The position numbers and the translations under genes were made by a program. The notes under the pieces were generated by a model. The model was not told the origin of the DNA. It saw only the letters and a list, made by a program, of their open reading frames with translations, and did not search any database. A stretch of DNA of 64,000 nt, taken from RI-153 sp041391225 (lineage in GTDB: Bacteria > Chloroflexota > Anaerolineae > Caldilineales > Caldilineaceae). The stretch's first letter is position 1. Every line of letters begins with the position of its first letter. This document shows, piece by piece, positions 1 through 11,108 of this stretch. The stretch spans positions 124,001 through 188,000 of the forward strand of contig JAWKOL010000003.1 of NCBI GenBank assembly GCA_041391225.1, in the 5' to 3' direction.

Positions 1-3000
1 GCGGTACTGGCGGTGCTGGGTTTTGCCACTGGGATTGGTGGCGGCGCGTGGCTGCTGTCTCTGCTACGCACCGGCGGCGCCGAAACGGCTTTGATGTGGG
101 CAATGGTTGTTTGGGGTGGGTCGGTGTTCGCGATGGGAATCGCCGCCATCTGGCCAGGACGAAGCCCAATGCATACTGAGGCCGCAGTTTGGTCAGTGCG
201 CGCAGCCGAGGAGTTTCTTCGCCACAGCGCAACCGACGAGACCGCGCCGACCACGGCGCCCCAGGCACTCAGCCGCCGCGCATTGATGATTGGCCTGATC
301 CTCGTCACCCTATCGGCCGCGGTTGTGCGCATCTGGAACTTTGCGGATTTGCCCACCGGCTGTGTAGGTGACTGCGCCGGTGCGCTACAGGCGCTCACCT
401 TCCTGCGCGAAGACAGTTGGCGAACGCTGCTGCTCTCCGGTGCGCCGCTCTACACCGTGTTATTGGCCTTCACGTTCGGGATCTTTACGCCGGGCATGTC
501 TACGCTGGCCTGGCTGGGGATCGGCCTGGGGATCGTCACCGTGCCTATCTTCTACGCCGCCGCCCGCGCCGTTGTCCGCCCGCAGGTGGCGTTGCTTGGT
601 GCTTTGTTGCTGGCGCTCAACCCTTGGCACATCGTGCTCAGCCGCACACCACAGTCGGCTACGCTGCTGCTGCTCCTGATTGCGGGCGCGATCTGGGCCA
701 GCCGTTGGGCCGCAGCAGGACAACTACAGCGTTGGATCCTGGCAGGCGTATTGGCCGGTTTAACAGCATCCACAACGCAAGGATGGATGGCCGCGGTACT
801 GCTCGGTTGGTGGTTTTTGGCCATGCCGCCGGCTCACTGGCGCGGACGTCTGCTCTACTGGGCCGGGTTGCTGGTGGCCGCGGCGCCGACGCTGGCCGCA
901 TTGTTGGTGAACCCTGCGCCGCTTGACCTGAGCGACTTTTCGATTGCCGGTGGCTTTCCCCTGCTGTCAGGATGGTTGGCCGGCGCCTCGGCGCTGATCG
1001 CCGTCATCTCTGTGCTGGCGCTGCTGGGGCTAGCGCATCTGGTGCGACGTCCTCTTTGGTCGGGTACGCGGCTACTGCTCCTGGGGCTGGCGGCATCCGC
1101 GCTGACCCTGGCTATCGATCCCACCACTGGCGCCGACGTGCGTGTCCCCCTCACGATGACGATTCTGATCCTGGCCGCGTTGGTGGCGCTCGATCAGATC
1201 GTGGGTGCGCTGATCGAGGATTGGGCAGGCGCGGTCCGCCCGGCTACCTCGACAGCACTTGCCGTGGGCGCTGTCGCCATCGTGCTAACCTACGGTACTG
1301 TCAACGGGCTGCGCCCGCTCGAAAACATGGACACGGCGCCGATGACGTCCGCCGCGGTCGGTTCATATTTGCAGGAAGTGTTTGAGCGTTCGGTGGACAA
1401 CGGCGGCGAGGACACGACAATCACGTTCGTCCCCTTTGATCTGCTGCGTGCGCCGGCCACACAGTTGGCCGCGGGCGGGGTATTGCCCTTCGCCAAACGC
1501 ATCTTGCCCCTGGATCTGGCCACCGACGCGCCGCCGGTGACCTCACCCTTCGTCGATCTGCCCAACGATGGTGACATTCGCTACATCGTCCCCGCCGAGG
1601 ATCGGGCCATACTCGACTACATCGCGCTGATCTACCCGAACTACGCCGGTGAAACCATCGTTGACGCCAACACGGGGATGGTAGCCGCCTATGCCGCCAC
1701 CATTTCTCGCCAACAGATCGAGGCCGAGCGCGGACTCACCGTTGCCTACTTCACCCTCGACGAGGCGGATCTCGACGCCGAATTGCCCGGCGACGAGGGC
1801 GCCTTGACCGCGAGGACAGACACAGCCGGTCCGTTGGAGTTTGTGTGGGAGGATGCGCCGCTGTCGCCGCCGTTTGCCATGCAGGCGCGGGGCGTCCTTT
1901 TTGTCCCCGAGGCAGGGGAATACCTGTTCAGCGCCGAAACCGATGCCGAAGCCCGCCTGCGCATGACGCTGGGCGACGACATCCAGGCGTGGACGCTCAT
2001 CGACACGACGATAGACACGACAATAGACACGACGGTAGACAACATAGACACGACGGTAGACGCCCCAAACAGCGCGGTGACGCTACCACAAGGTTACTTC
2101 CCTGTTGATATCGAATACCGCACGAACAACGACAATCCGTCGCTATCCATTCGCTGGCAACGCCCCGGTGGCAAGGTTGAACCGATCCCACGGGAGGCGC
2201 TCTACCAGAAACCGGCGCCGCAGGGAGTGCTGGCAACCTACTACACCGCCGATGTTCGTTTAGAGAACCTTGCCGACGCCGCACCCACACATCAACGCCG
2301 CGAACCACTGCTGCATGCCGGCCCGCTCACCACAGACGTCGGCGCAGTGATTTGGCAGACGAAGGTGGCTGCACCATTCGATGGTAGCTACGTCTTCATT
2401 GCCGAGGCCAACGGGCGCTTCGATCTCTCGGTGAACGGTATCGTGCTGGCCGATGCCTCCGAAGCAACGATTGAAACAAGGACATTCGAGCGCATCTCGG
2501 CGGCGGTTCAACTGCGCCAGGGCTGGCACGATCTGCTGATCCGCTACGAACCGGATCAGAACGATCCGTCTTTTGCACTGCGCTGGCAGCCGATAGGCTA
2601 CCAGGAAAGCGAGATTCCGGCTGCATTCCTGGCGCCCTACCCCGCAGACGTACCCACCGACGCATTGGCGATCCCCGACGTGCCGCTGGAGGTCTCCGCG
2701 CCGCCGCCTGCATCCGCCTTCGAGCTGCCCGACGTACTGGCCTCTGAGGAAAACCCGCTGCCCATCGGCCTGCCCGAACTGCCCTTGCAGATGATGTGGG
2801 CGGCAGGCTCCTGCGCCGAAGACGGTTTCCAGCCCCGCGGTGTGGTGCTGTGGCCGGAGCGGAACCAACTGTTGGCTACCGACTTGGGCAACGCCCGCGT
2901 GGTGGCATACGATCTGACAAACGGTGAAGTCGTCGCTACCTACACCGACGAATCGTTCGTCGAGCCATTCGATCTGGGGCGGAGCCTGCTGGGCAGTGTT

Positions 3001-3590
3001 TACCTGGTGGATGCAGTGGCGCAGCAGATCTACCGCATGGACGAGGAGGCAGACGCCTTTTCGCCCATCGCCCAGGAGACGTCGTTCTACCGTCCGCGCG
3101 GATTTGGGGTGAGCGCCGACGGCTCTCTGGTGGTGGCCGACACCGGCGGCGCCCGTGTGGTCGTCCTCAGCGACCAAGGCGCCGTGCGCGCCCAATACGG
3201 CGGACCAGATACCGCCCTGGGCCGCGGACAGCCTGTGGACGCGCTGCTACAACCCAACGGCGTGCTGTGGGTGATCACCGCCGAAGATGGGCAGCTTTGG
3301 CGGCTGGATCAGGGCAGCGGACAGGCAAGCACCGCCAAGGCCAACACCTTCGCTTCCCGGCACCTCAGTGGCCTGCCCAACAACGGCCTGCTGATCACCG
3401 ATCCAGAGCGCCGCTGCTCACCATGTACACCCCTGCTGGTGTCGCCATTGCACAGTTTCAAGAAGGCGGCTTCATGGCCCCCGTCGGCATCGACGCCGCC
3501 GGTGTGGCCGATCAACTGCTGCTGGCTGTCAGCGATAGCGGCGCTTGCGAAGTGTCGCTCTGGCAGATGCCGCTGGCGGATTTACCGTAA
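1..3590 (+). CDS. GT39-like multi-span membrane protein with PA14 domains and beta-propeller (5' partial, frameshifted near its end)
   Basis: The reading frame is open from base 1, so the start lies outside the window. Roughly the first 450 residues form many hydrophobic segments in the style of GT-C/PMT (GT39) glycosyltransferases, including an 'NPWHIVLSRT' loop. Two PA14-like carbohydrate-binding modules follow (about residues 575-730 and 738-875 counted from base 13), then an NHL/beta-propeller stretch (about 930-1130). Near base 3408, after 'LLITDPE', the frame becomes nonsense (Cys/Pro-rich), while the +2-shifted frame continues sensibly ('MYTPAGVAIAQFQ') to a stop at 3590. One indel is therefore inferred there. 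The propeller-type tail suggests an extracytoplasmic C-terminus. The substrate is unknown. The glycosyltransferase assignment rests on topology only. Confidence 0.7.
1999..2061 (+). repeat. In-frame 12-bp tandem repeat (Ile-Asp-Thr-Thr) inside PA14 domain 1
   Basis: About five degenerate copies of a 12-bp unit (ATAGACACGACG) encode I-D-T-T / V-D blocks in a loop of the first PA14 module. The unit length keeps the frame, so copy-number change would lengthen the loop without breaking the protein. Confidence 0.8.
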
Positions 3591-3719
3591 CCAAACACGT
3601 TTGTTGCTCGATTTCTGTTCAATTTGCTCAGGGAGAAGAGATTGGGGGATTAGGAGATTGGAACAAGTAACCGCCGAAATCGCAATCTGATCATCGCTGG
3701 TGCGGCTGCGCTGGTCTTC

Positions 3720-5765
3720 ATGCTGTGCATCACCAGCGTCTGCGCGGTGGGTGTGGTGGCCTTTGTGATGGCCAGCCCATCCAGCGACGGCCAGACGGCG
3801 CAGGTCGAAGTGATCGAAGAGCCGGTGCGCGTGCGCCCATCGACGCCTACAGCGCAACCCACGCCCAAAGACCAGAAAACGCCGCGCTCGACGCCACAGC
3901 CGGGCCAGTCCACGCCCCAACCGTCCACCGCGGGCCACCAGGCAGCCGAAGACCAACTCAGCGCGCTCATCGTCCCCACACGGGATCTGCGCGATCTGGC
4001 GCTACGCTTGCGCCCTGGCATCGACGAAATCCCCCTTGTGGTCAGCGAAGAGCCGCAGGCGTATGAGATCGGCGACCGCCAACAGTTCTGGGTCTCCAAC
4101 ATGGACACCAACACCCAAAACCAGATCACGGCGGAACTGATCTACAAAACCGATGTGGTCTATGCCTGGGCCGAAGTGGACAATGAGATCGACACGCGCC
4201 GGGTCAGTCGCTCGCTGGATACGTTCAGCGAAAAGAGTGTGCCCCTGGTGCGTGAATTCTTCGGCAGCGAATGGTCGCCCGGCGTCGACGGCGACGAACG
4301 GCTGCATATCCTCCACGCCACGGGCATGGGATCGCGGGTGGCCGGCTACTACAGCAGCGCCGACGAGTTCAGCAAGCTGGCCAACCAGTATTCAAACCAG
4401 AAAGAGATGTTCTACATCAGCCTGGAATGGCTCAACCGCAGCCAGGACTACGAATACTACGAGACCGTGCTGGCCCACGAATTCCAGCACATGATCCACT
4501 GGTACAACGACCGCAACGAAGAGACATGGGTCAACGAAGGGTTGAGCGAACTTGCCCAGGAGATCGCGGGCTATCCACCCGACACCGGCTTCGCCAGCAT
4601 CTTCGCCGGTATGCCCGACACACAACTGAACACGTGGAACGATTCCTCGGGCAGCAACGGCGAACACTATGGCAGCGCCTACCTGTTTATGGCCTACCTG
4701 CTGCAACGCTTCGGCGAGGACGCCACCAAAGCCGTGGTCAGCCACGAAGCCAACGGCGTGCAGGGCATTCCCCTGGCGCTACAGGAGGCCGGCCACGATG
4801 TGCGCATGGACGATCTCTTCGCCGACTGGGTCGTCGCCAACTATGTGGACGATCCCGACGCGCTGGACGAGAACGGGCGCTACGGCTACCGGCAGTTGTC
4901 CGCGCCGGAGCCGTCGGCAGACGAGGTTCACAGGCGCTTTCCGGTGGAAGAACGAGAAAGCACCGTGAGCAATTTCGGCGCCGACTACATCGTCCTCAAC
5001 GGCAGCGGTAACGTCACCTTGCACTTCGAGGGCGACACCGAAGCGCGCTCTGGCCGACGTTTCACCGTACAGCGGCGATTTCATGTGGTGGAGCAACCGC
5101 GCCGACGATTCCAACAGCCGCCTCACCCGCCAGTTCGATCTCACCGCCGTGCAACCAGGTGATTCCATCGAAATGGAGATCGCCATGTGGTTCAACATCG
5201 AAACCGACTACGACTACGGATACGTCGTGGTCAGCAGCGACGGTGAGAAGTGGACGATCCTGCCCGGGCAACAGACCACCACCGACAACCCCAGTGGCAA
5301 CAGCTTCGGCGACGCCTACACCGACGTCAGCCGTGGTTCTGGCGGCGCGCCGGTGTGGATCACCGAACGTTTCGATCTCAGCGCGAGTACGCCGGAGAAG
5401 AAATCTATGTGCGGCTGGAATACGTCACCGATGACGCCGTCAACGAGCCGGGGTGGTTCGTCGACGACGTCCGCATCGACGCCATCGACTACGCCGCTGA
5501 CTTCGAAGACGGCCCCGACGGCTGGGAAAGCGAAGGCTGGCTGCTTACCGACAATCGCTTGACACAGCGCTGGATCTTGCAGGTGCTCACACTGGAAAAC
5601 GATCAACTGGTGGACGTCCATCGCATCAACGTCAACGAAGACGGGGTGGCGTCGGTCAACATTTCGGGGCTGGGCGGCAACGACGAAGCCGTGTTCATCG
5701 TCAGCGGCGCCACGCCGTACACCACCGAAGTCGCAAACTATCGCTACTGGGTGGATATGCGCTGA
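3720..5765 (+). CDS. Secreted M6/immune-inhibitor-A-like zinc metallopeptidase (two frameshifts)
   Basis: The catalytic zinc motif is H-E-F-Q-H at about residues 253-257 ('AHEFQHMIHW'), followed by 'WVNEGLSELAQE', which supplies the usual downstream Glu. A hydrophobic signal or anchor segment sits at the N-terminus. In-frame hydrophobic codons ('NLIIAGAAALVF') lie upstream of the ATG at 3720, so the true start may be a non-ATG codon near 3657-3690. A Thr/Pro/Gln-rich linker follows. The C-terminal part ('EEIYVRLEYVTDD', 'GWFVDDVRID') resembles the VEG/MAM-like domain of InhA peptidases. The frame changes near 5042 and 5385, and joining the three frames gives one continuous protein ending at 5765. 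It is expected to be an extracellular protease. The frameshifts are probably sequence errors. Confidence 0.75.
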
Positions 5766-5818
5766 CCCGCAGAAGTGCCGCCGCGCAAGGTATCTCGCCC
5801 AAACCGACTCAATCTACG

Positions 5819-5858
5819 AAAAAAGCCTGTCGAGCCATGCTGCTCAACAGGCTTTTTT
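5819..5858 (+). terminator. Rho-independent terminator after the metallopeptidase gene
   Basis: A-run, then GCCTGT, then an inner GAGC/GCTC stem, then ACAGGC followed by six T. The hairpin begins 53 bases after the stop codon. The A and T runs make it usable in both directions. Confidence 0.85.
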
Positions 5859-6103
5859 CGTTGTCGTACTCTTGTCCTGTTTATGAACTGACATGATCTA
5901 CATAGTATTACTGAGTAGATTCTGTGCTCTCTCGGCCCCGCTTTGTCGATAAAGATCAACAGTGTGTTCTCAACGATACGGAGGCGCACCAGCAGGACGA
6001 AGTAATGTGTGCAGAGGAGCTTCTTCGCCCCAGTACCTTCCCCCATAGTGCTACGTCCTCTCGCTGCAAAAGCCGTACGTTGTTTGACTTCAAGGAGTCT
6101 CCC
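5859..6103. other. Leader region of the chemotaxis gene
   Basis: Non-coding stretch between the terminator and the receptor gene. AT-rich around 5880-5925, where a promoter is likely, but I see no clean -35/-10 pair. It ends with AAGGAG at 6092-6097, the ribosome binding site of the next gene. Confidence 0.5.
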
Positions 6104-8751
6104 ATGTCGCTGATCCAACACGTCAAAACACAATCGATCCGTTTCAAATTGGTTGGGCTTGGGCTTGCCAGTATTTTGATGACCGCCGCCACCATGATCG
6201 CCGTTGGCGCCTGGCAGACGACAAACTTCGCCGCCGTTACCGAAGATCAGGTGGACACACTGATCGAGAAAGATCTCACCTACGTTGCCCAGGGCGTCTA
6301 CAACCTCATCAAGGCACAAGACGAATCGGTACAACAGACAGTCGGCCACAATCTGAACGTGGCGCGACACGTGCTGGCGCAATACGGATCGGTGACGCTC
6401 AGCGATGAACGCGCCGAATGGAACGCCATCAACCAGTATACGCAGGCCGCAAACCAGGAATCGTTGCCTCAAATGACGGTCGGTGGCGTGTGGTTGGGCC
6501 AAATCACGACGCCGACATGGCAACACCCGTCATCGATGACATCGTTGGCCTGGTCGGCGGCACGGCCACGATCTTTCAGCGTATAAACGAACGCGGGGAC
6601 ATGCTCCGGTCGGCCGCTTCTGTGTTGAAGACCGACGGCAGCCGTGCAATCGGCACCTACATCCCCGCCGTCGACCCCGGCGGGCAGCCGAACGCGGTCG
6701 TGTCTACGCTGCTGAACGGTGAAACCTACCGCGGCATCGCCTACGTGGTGAATGCCTGGTACATCACTGCCTACGAGCCGATCCTCAACGAGCGTGGCAT
6801 TGTCGTCGGCGCGCTCTACGTCGGCGTCAAACAGGAGAATATCTCGGCGCTGCGTGAGGCAATTATGAACACCACCGTGGGCAGCACCGGCTACGTCTAC
6901 ATCCTGGGCGGGCAGGGCAACGATCGAGGACACTACATCGTGTCACACAACGGTGAGCGCGACGGCGAAGACATCTGGGAAAGCCAGGACGCCGATGGTC
7001 GCCTCTTCATCCAAGACATCGTCAACCAGGGCGTTGTACTCGGCGAAGGCGAATTCGCCACCATCACCTACCCCTGGCAGAACGTCGGTGAAGCGAAAGC
7101 TCGCGAAAAGACAGCCATCATCGCCTATTACGCCCCCTGGGATTGGGTGATCGGCGTCGGCGCCTACACCGACGACTACGCCTACATCTACGAGCCGCTA
7201 AAGGCCGGGCGCAACCAGATGATCCTCATGTTCGTGATGGCGGGCATCTTGGTGTCAATCGCGGCCAGTGTGCTCAATTGGGCGCTGGGATCTCGTCTGG
7301 CCAACCCCATCAGCCACATGGTGGCTGCCGCAAACAAGCTTGCCGTCGGCAATACCGAAGACGACATCGTCTACAATAGCAAGGACGAAATCGGCGTGCT
7401 CGCCCAGGCCTTCCAGCAGATGACGGTCTACCAACGTGAGATGACTGTGGCCGCCCAACAGATTGCCCGTGGCGATTTGCGCGTTGAAATCACCCCCAAA
7501 GACGCCAAAGACGAACTCGGCAATGCCTTCAACCAGATGGTCATCTCATTGCGTCAGGTAATCGGCGGCGTGCAGCGCAACGCCAACGGAATTGCCGGCG
7601 CCGGCAAGAGCCTGTCCTTGATCGTTGAGCAGACAGATGAAGCTGCGCACCAGATCAACGACGCCATTGATCAAGTGGCGCAGGGCAGCCAAGCGCAGTC
7701 CCACGGGCTAGAAGATGCCAACCGCATGATTCAAGAAGAGGTCAACGCCATCAAGGGTATTGCCGCAGGCGTCCAACAGCAGTCCAAGACAGTGGAGGCG
7801 GCGCGTCGTCTACTCGATGATCAGCTATCCGACGCCATTCGCCAGGTGGAAAGCAGCGTGACAGCCAGCCACGAGGTGGCGACGCAGGCAGGCAAAGCCG
7901 CCGTGGACGGCACACAGGATGTGGCGGCCACACTTACAGGCATGAAGGCGATCTCGCGATCCACGCAACAGGCGGTGCAGCGCATGGCCGAAATGGGCGA
8001 CCGCTCACGCGAGATCGGCGGCATTGTGGAATCCATCAGCGACATCGCCGAACGTACCAATCTACTGGCGCTGAATGCCGCCATCGAAGCCGCCCGCGCC
8101 GGAGAACACGGCAAGGGCTTCGCCGTGGTTGCCGACGAAGTACGCAGGTTGGCCGGGCAGGCGTCACATGCCACGCAGGAGATCAGCGACCTGGTGCGGG
8201 CCGTACAGGCGACGACACAGCAAGCGATCAGCGCCATGGATCAAAGCAACAGCGAAGTGGAACAAGGCATGCACCTGGCCGAACGCACCCAGCATGGCCT
8301 GGATCGTATCCAGCAATCGGTAAGCCAGGTGGAACAGCAGATCGGCCTGTTGACCAATGTGGTGACCCTGATGCACGAAAGCAGCGACGGGTTGAAAGAC
8401 GCCATGCAGCAGGTGTCGATCATCGTCGAACAGAACCGCGGCGCCAGCCAGGATCTGACGGAACAGAGCACCAACCTGCTCACATCGGCCTCAGAAATCG
8501 CCGCCATCTCCGAAGAAAACAGCGCCGCCGCCTACCAGGTCTCGGCCAGTGTCACCTCAGTCAGCCGACAGGTGGAAGAGACGAACCAATCCGTTCACCG
8601 GCTCAATGATATCAGCCGACAGCTTCTGGGGCTGGTACAGGATTTCAACATCGAGCACAGCGATGAGGTTGGGATCAAGATCATCGAAGGAGACAGTTCT
8701 GTCGATCATCTGGCGGAGACTGAGAGAAGAGAACCTGTGGCTGTCCGTTGA
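6104..8751 (+). CDS. Methyl-accepting chemotaxis protein with Cache-type periplasmic sensor (one frameshift)
   Basis: Starts at ATG 6104 behind AAGGAG. The order is a transmembrane helix (about residues 15-38), a large extracytoplasmic Cache3/Cache2-type sensor ('GGTATIFQRIN', 'GALYVGVK', 'GSTGYVYILGG'), a second membrane helix, a HAMP domain, and a coiled-coil signalling domain with the highly conserved tip 'IAERTNLLALNAAIEAARAG' that contacts CheA/CheW. The frame breaks at 6501-6503: adding one A to the CAAATC run restores the expected 'LGQNHDADMATP', so a missing homopolymer base is very likely. The receptor should sense a small ligand and control the CheA kinase. No other che genes are in the window. 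Confidence 0.88.
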
Positions 8752-8765
8752 ACCAGCAAAAGATT

Positions 8766-8825
8766 GGGAGATTGAGCGATTGGGGATCGTGCACAAACTG
8801 AAATCCTCCAATCGCTCAATCTCCC
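8766..8825. repeat. 18-bp perfect inverted repeat, GATTGG-word type
   Basis: Arms 8766-8783 and 8808-8825 (GGGAGATTGAGCGATTGG and its complement) flank a 24-base spacer just after the chemotaxis gene. No T-run follows on the + strand. Confidence 0.8.
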
Positions 8826-8861
8826 TGGCGTCAATCCACAAATCGAAAAACGCCCCAATCT

Positions 8862-8890
8862 TTGACGATTTGTAGGCCATCCGCTATACT
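8862..8890 (+). promoter_or_regulatory. Sigma-70-type promoter of tRNA-Leu
   Basis: TTGACG (8862-8867), 17-base spacer, TATACT (8885-8890). The predicted start of transcription (about 8897) is just upstream of the tRNA 5' end at 8906. Confidence 0.8.
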
Positions 8891-8905
8891 TCAAACATCA
8901 ATGAT

Positions 8906-8987
8906 GCCCCCGTGGTGGAATTGGCATACACGGCAGGTTGAGGGCCTGTGTCCACAGGGACGTGTCCGTTCGAGTCGGACCGGGGCA
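8906..8987 (+). tRNA. tRNA-Leu (anticodon GAG)
   Basis: Class II tRNA. D arm GTG/CAC, anticodon stem GCAGG/CCTGT with loop TTGAGGG (anticodon GAG), long variable arm GTCC/GGAC, and T arm GTCCG-TTCGAGT-CGGAC. The 5' acceptor strand GCCCCCG needs CGGGGGC at the 3' side, but the sequence has CGGGGC, one G short. CCA is not encoded. The missing base fits a homopolymer error in the assembly. Confidence 0.92.
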
Positions 8988-9129
8988 TAAGAGAAGCGAG
9001 TAGCGTCTGCTGCTCGCTTTGTTTTTGGATTGCGGAATGGTGATTAGATCTCGGACGAGCAAGTGAGTTCGCGAATCCATACGGTGGACGACATCGCCGA
9101 ATGTCCATTCCCTGTCCAATCGACAAGCC

Positions 9130-9171
9130 TAATCACCACTCACCAATCACCACTCTCCAATCACCACTCCC
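9130..9171. repeat. 14-bp tandem repeat, three copies
   Basis: Three consecutive 14-bp units of the type CAATCACCACTCNC (9130-9143, 9144-9157, 9158-9171). They run right up to the stop codon of the reverse-strand permease gene. Confidence 0.8.
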
Positions 9172-10043
9172 TACCTCCCCCCCATCCCCGAGAGCGTGAT
9201 CCCCTCGATGAAGCGCTTCTGCGCGAAGAAGTAGATGATCAGCACCGGCAACAGGGCGATGACGGAGCCGGCCATGAGCAGGTTCCACTGGGTGTTGTAT
9301 TCGCCCTGGAACGAGGCCAGCCCCACCGGAATCGTGCGCGTGGACACTGAGTTGGTGACGATCAACGGCCACAGGAAATCGTTCCACGAGCCGAGGAAGG
9401 TGAAAATCGTCAACGCCGCCAGCACAGGGCTGCTCAACGGCATGATGATCTGCCACCAGATGCGGAACGAACCGGCGCCGTCCATGCGCGCGGCTTCATC
9501 CAATTCCAGCGGCATGCCCATGAAATATTGGCGCAGCAGAAAGACGGCAAACGCCGAAAAGGCCGTGGGAAAGATCAGCGCCTGGAAGCTGTCGAACCAG
9601 CCCAGATAGCGCACCAGGATGAAGTTGGGGATCATCGTCACCTGGAACGGGATCATCAACGTGGCCAAATAGAGCAGGAACAGGCTCTCGCGCCCGCGGA
9701 AACGCAGACGGGCAAACGCAAACGCCGCCAACGACGACGTGAGGATCTGCAACAACGTCACGCTCACCGCCACAAAGAGGCTGTTGAGGTAGTAGCGCCC
9801 AAACGGGATGGCGTCTAGCGTGTCGGCATAGTTCTCCCAGGCGATGGGATCAGGAATCCACAGCGGCGGGTAGGTGAAAATATCGGGCGGCGTCTTCAGC
9901 GAAGTGGAGAGCATCCAGGCAAAGGGCAGTAGCATGACGGCGCTACCGAACAGCAACACCGTGTGCAGCCACAGATTCCCCCATCCTCGTCGCCGACGGC
10001 GGCGCGTCTTGGCTGCAGGCGCAGCCTGTGTGATCGTCGCCAT
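9171..10043 (-). CDS. Carbohydrate ABC transporter permease, MalG type
   Basis: 290 residues with about six membrane segments and the EAA loop 'DEAARMDGAGSFRIWWQI', which docks the ATPase, as in MalG/UgpE family CUT1 permeases. A basic N-terminus ('KTRRRRRRGW') precedes the first helix. It starts 3 bases after the stop of the upstream MalF-like gene, so the two are co-transcribed and probably translationally coupled. The cognate ATPase is not in the window. A shared MsiK-type ATPase is the usual solution in this family. Confidence 0.9.
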   Translation of the reverse strand: MATITQAAPAAKTRRRRRRGWGNLWLHTVLLFGSAVMLLPFAWMLSTSLKTPPDIFTYPPLWIPDPIAWENYADTLDAIPFGRYYLNSLFVAVSVTLLQILTSSLAAFAFARLRFRGRESLFLLYLATLMIPFQVTMIPNFILVRYLGWFDSFQALIFPTAFSAFAVFLLRQYFMGMPLELDEAARMDGAGSFRIWWQIIMPLSSPVLAALTIFTFLGSWNDFLWPLIVTNSVSTRTIPVGLASFQGEYNTQWNLLMAGSVIALLPVLIIYFFAQKRFIEGITLSGMGGR

Positions 10044-10046
10044 CGG

Positions 10047-11018
10047 CTATTCCCCCGCCTCGTAGTGGACCCAACGCCGTTGCAGTCGGGTTTGGATGAA
10101 GGTCAAAATGAAGATGAAGAAGAAGAGCACCCAGGCGATGGCAGCAGCTTTGCCCATGCGGTTGCTCAGTTGGAAGGCGACCTGGTAGATGTAATAGACG
10201 ATGGTCAGCGTCGACTGGGCAGGACCGCCGCGTGTCATCACAAAAGCTTCGCTGAAAAGCTGGAAAGCGCCGATCATCTGGATCACCAGCAGGAAGAAGG
10301 TGGTGGGGCTGACCATAGGCAGCGTGACGTAGCGGAACCGCTGAAAGCCGCCGGCGCCGTCCACTTCGGCGGCGTCGTAGAGTTCGCGCGGGATCGCCTG
10401 CAACCCGGCCAGGTAGATCACCATTGTGAAGCCGGTGTTCTTCCACAGCGTCAGGATCACCACCGCGGGTTTGGCCCAGAATGTGCTGTTGAGCCAGTCG
10501 GGCGGCTGAATCGGCAACCCGGTCAGATCCGCCAATCCCCAGATCCAAGACGACAACATGCCGAAATCGCGGTTGAAGAACCACTGAAACACCAGCGCAG
10601 CCGCCACAATCGTGGTCACCACAGGCATGAAGTAGATCAGCCGGTAGATCTCCACGCCGCGGATCGCCTGGTTCAGCGCCACCGCCAGGATCAGCCCAAA
10701 CGCCAGCTGCAACGGCACAATCGTCACCGTAAAGTAGACGGTGTTCAGCAGCACCGTGTGGAAGATACGATCCTGTAGGATCAACTCACTGTAGTTCTTG
10801 ATCCCCACGAATTGGGGCTGTGTGAGCAGGTTCCAGTCGAAGAAGCTCAACACCAGCGCCACAATGACAGGCAACGCCACAAAGAGGAAGAAACCGGCAA
10901 AGCTGGGCAGCAGGTAACAGATACGCCTCCCACTGCTGATCCGGGCTTGTAGCGCCGCCACCACGGGATCGACGGCGATTGAGATTTGAGGGCGGAGGGG
11001 TGGTTGCCACGCGTTCAT
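10047..11018 (-). CDS. Carbohydrate ABC transporter permease, MalF type
   Basis: 323 residues from the ATG at 11018 ('MNAWQPPL'). The open frame extends 20 codons further upstream, but those codons lie in an intergenic inverted repeat, so 11018 is preferred; AGAGG sits close to it. About six membrane helices and an EAA-type loop ('YDAAEVDGAGGFQRFRYVTL') place it in the CUT1/MalF-UgpA family. It pairs with the downstream MalG-like subunit to form the channel for a sugar captured by the lipoprotein encoded upstream. Confidence 0.9.
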   Translation of the reverse strand: MNAWQPPLRPQISIAVDPVVAALQARISSGRRICYLLPSFAGFFLFVALPVIVALVLSFFDWNLLTQPQFVGIKNYSELILQDRIFHTVLLNTVYFTVTIVPLQLAFGLILAVALNQAIRGVEIYRLIYFMPVVTTIVAAALVFQWFFNRDFGMLSSWIWGLADLTGLPIQPPDWLNSTFWAKPAVVILTLWKNTGFTMVIYLAGLQAIPRELYDAAEVDGAGGFQRFRYVTLPMVSPTTFFLLVIQMIGAFQLFSEAFVMTRGGPAQSTLTIVYYIYQVAFQLSNRMGKAAAIAWVLFFFIFILTFIQTRLQRRWVHYEAGE

Positions 11019-11031
11019 TTCCTCTAGAAAT

Positions 11032-11095
11032 GATGATGGGATGATGAGATGATGGGTACTGCTCGATTCGCCCATCATCTCATCATCCCATCATC
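11032..11095. repeat. 25-bp perfect inverted repeat, GATGATGGG type, between binding-protein and permease genes
   Basis: Arms 11032-11056 and 11071-11095 match perfectly around a 14-base loop. The arms are built from GATGATGGGATGATGAG words. The position inside an ABC operon suggests partial termination or mRNA 3'-end protection. There is no U tract. Confidence 0.9.
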
Positions 11096-11108
11096 TCGTC
11101 ATCTCAGT

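Noticed and set aside
2260..3195. Reverse-strand open frame of 311 codons
   Set aside because: Antisense shadow of the PA14/propeller protein. No start signal and no family features.
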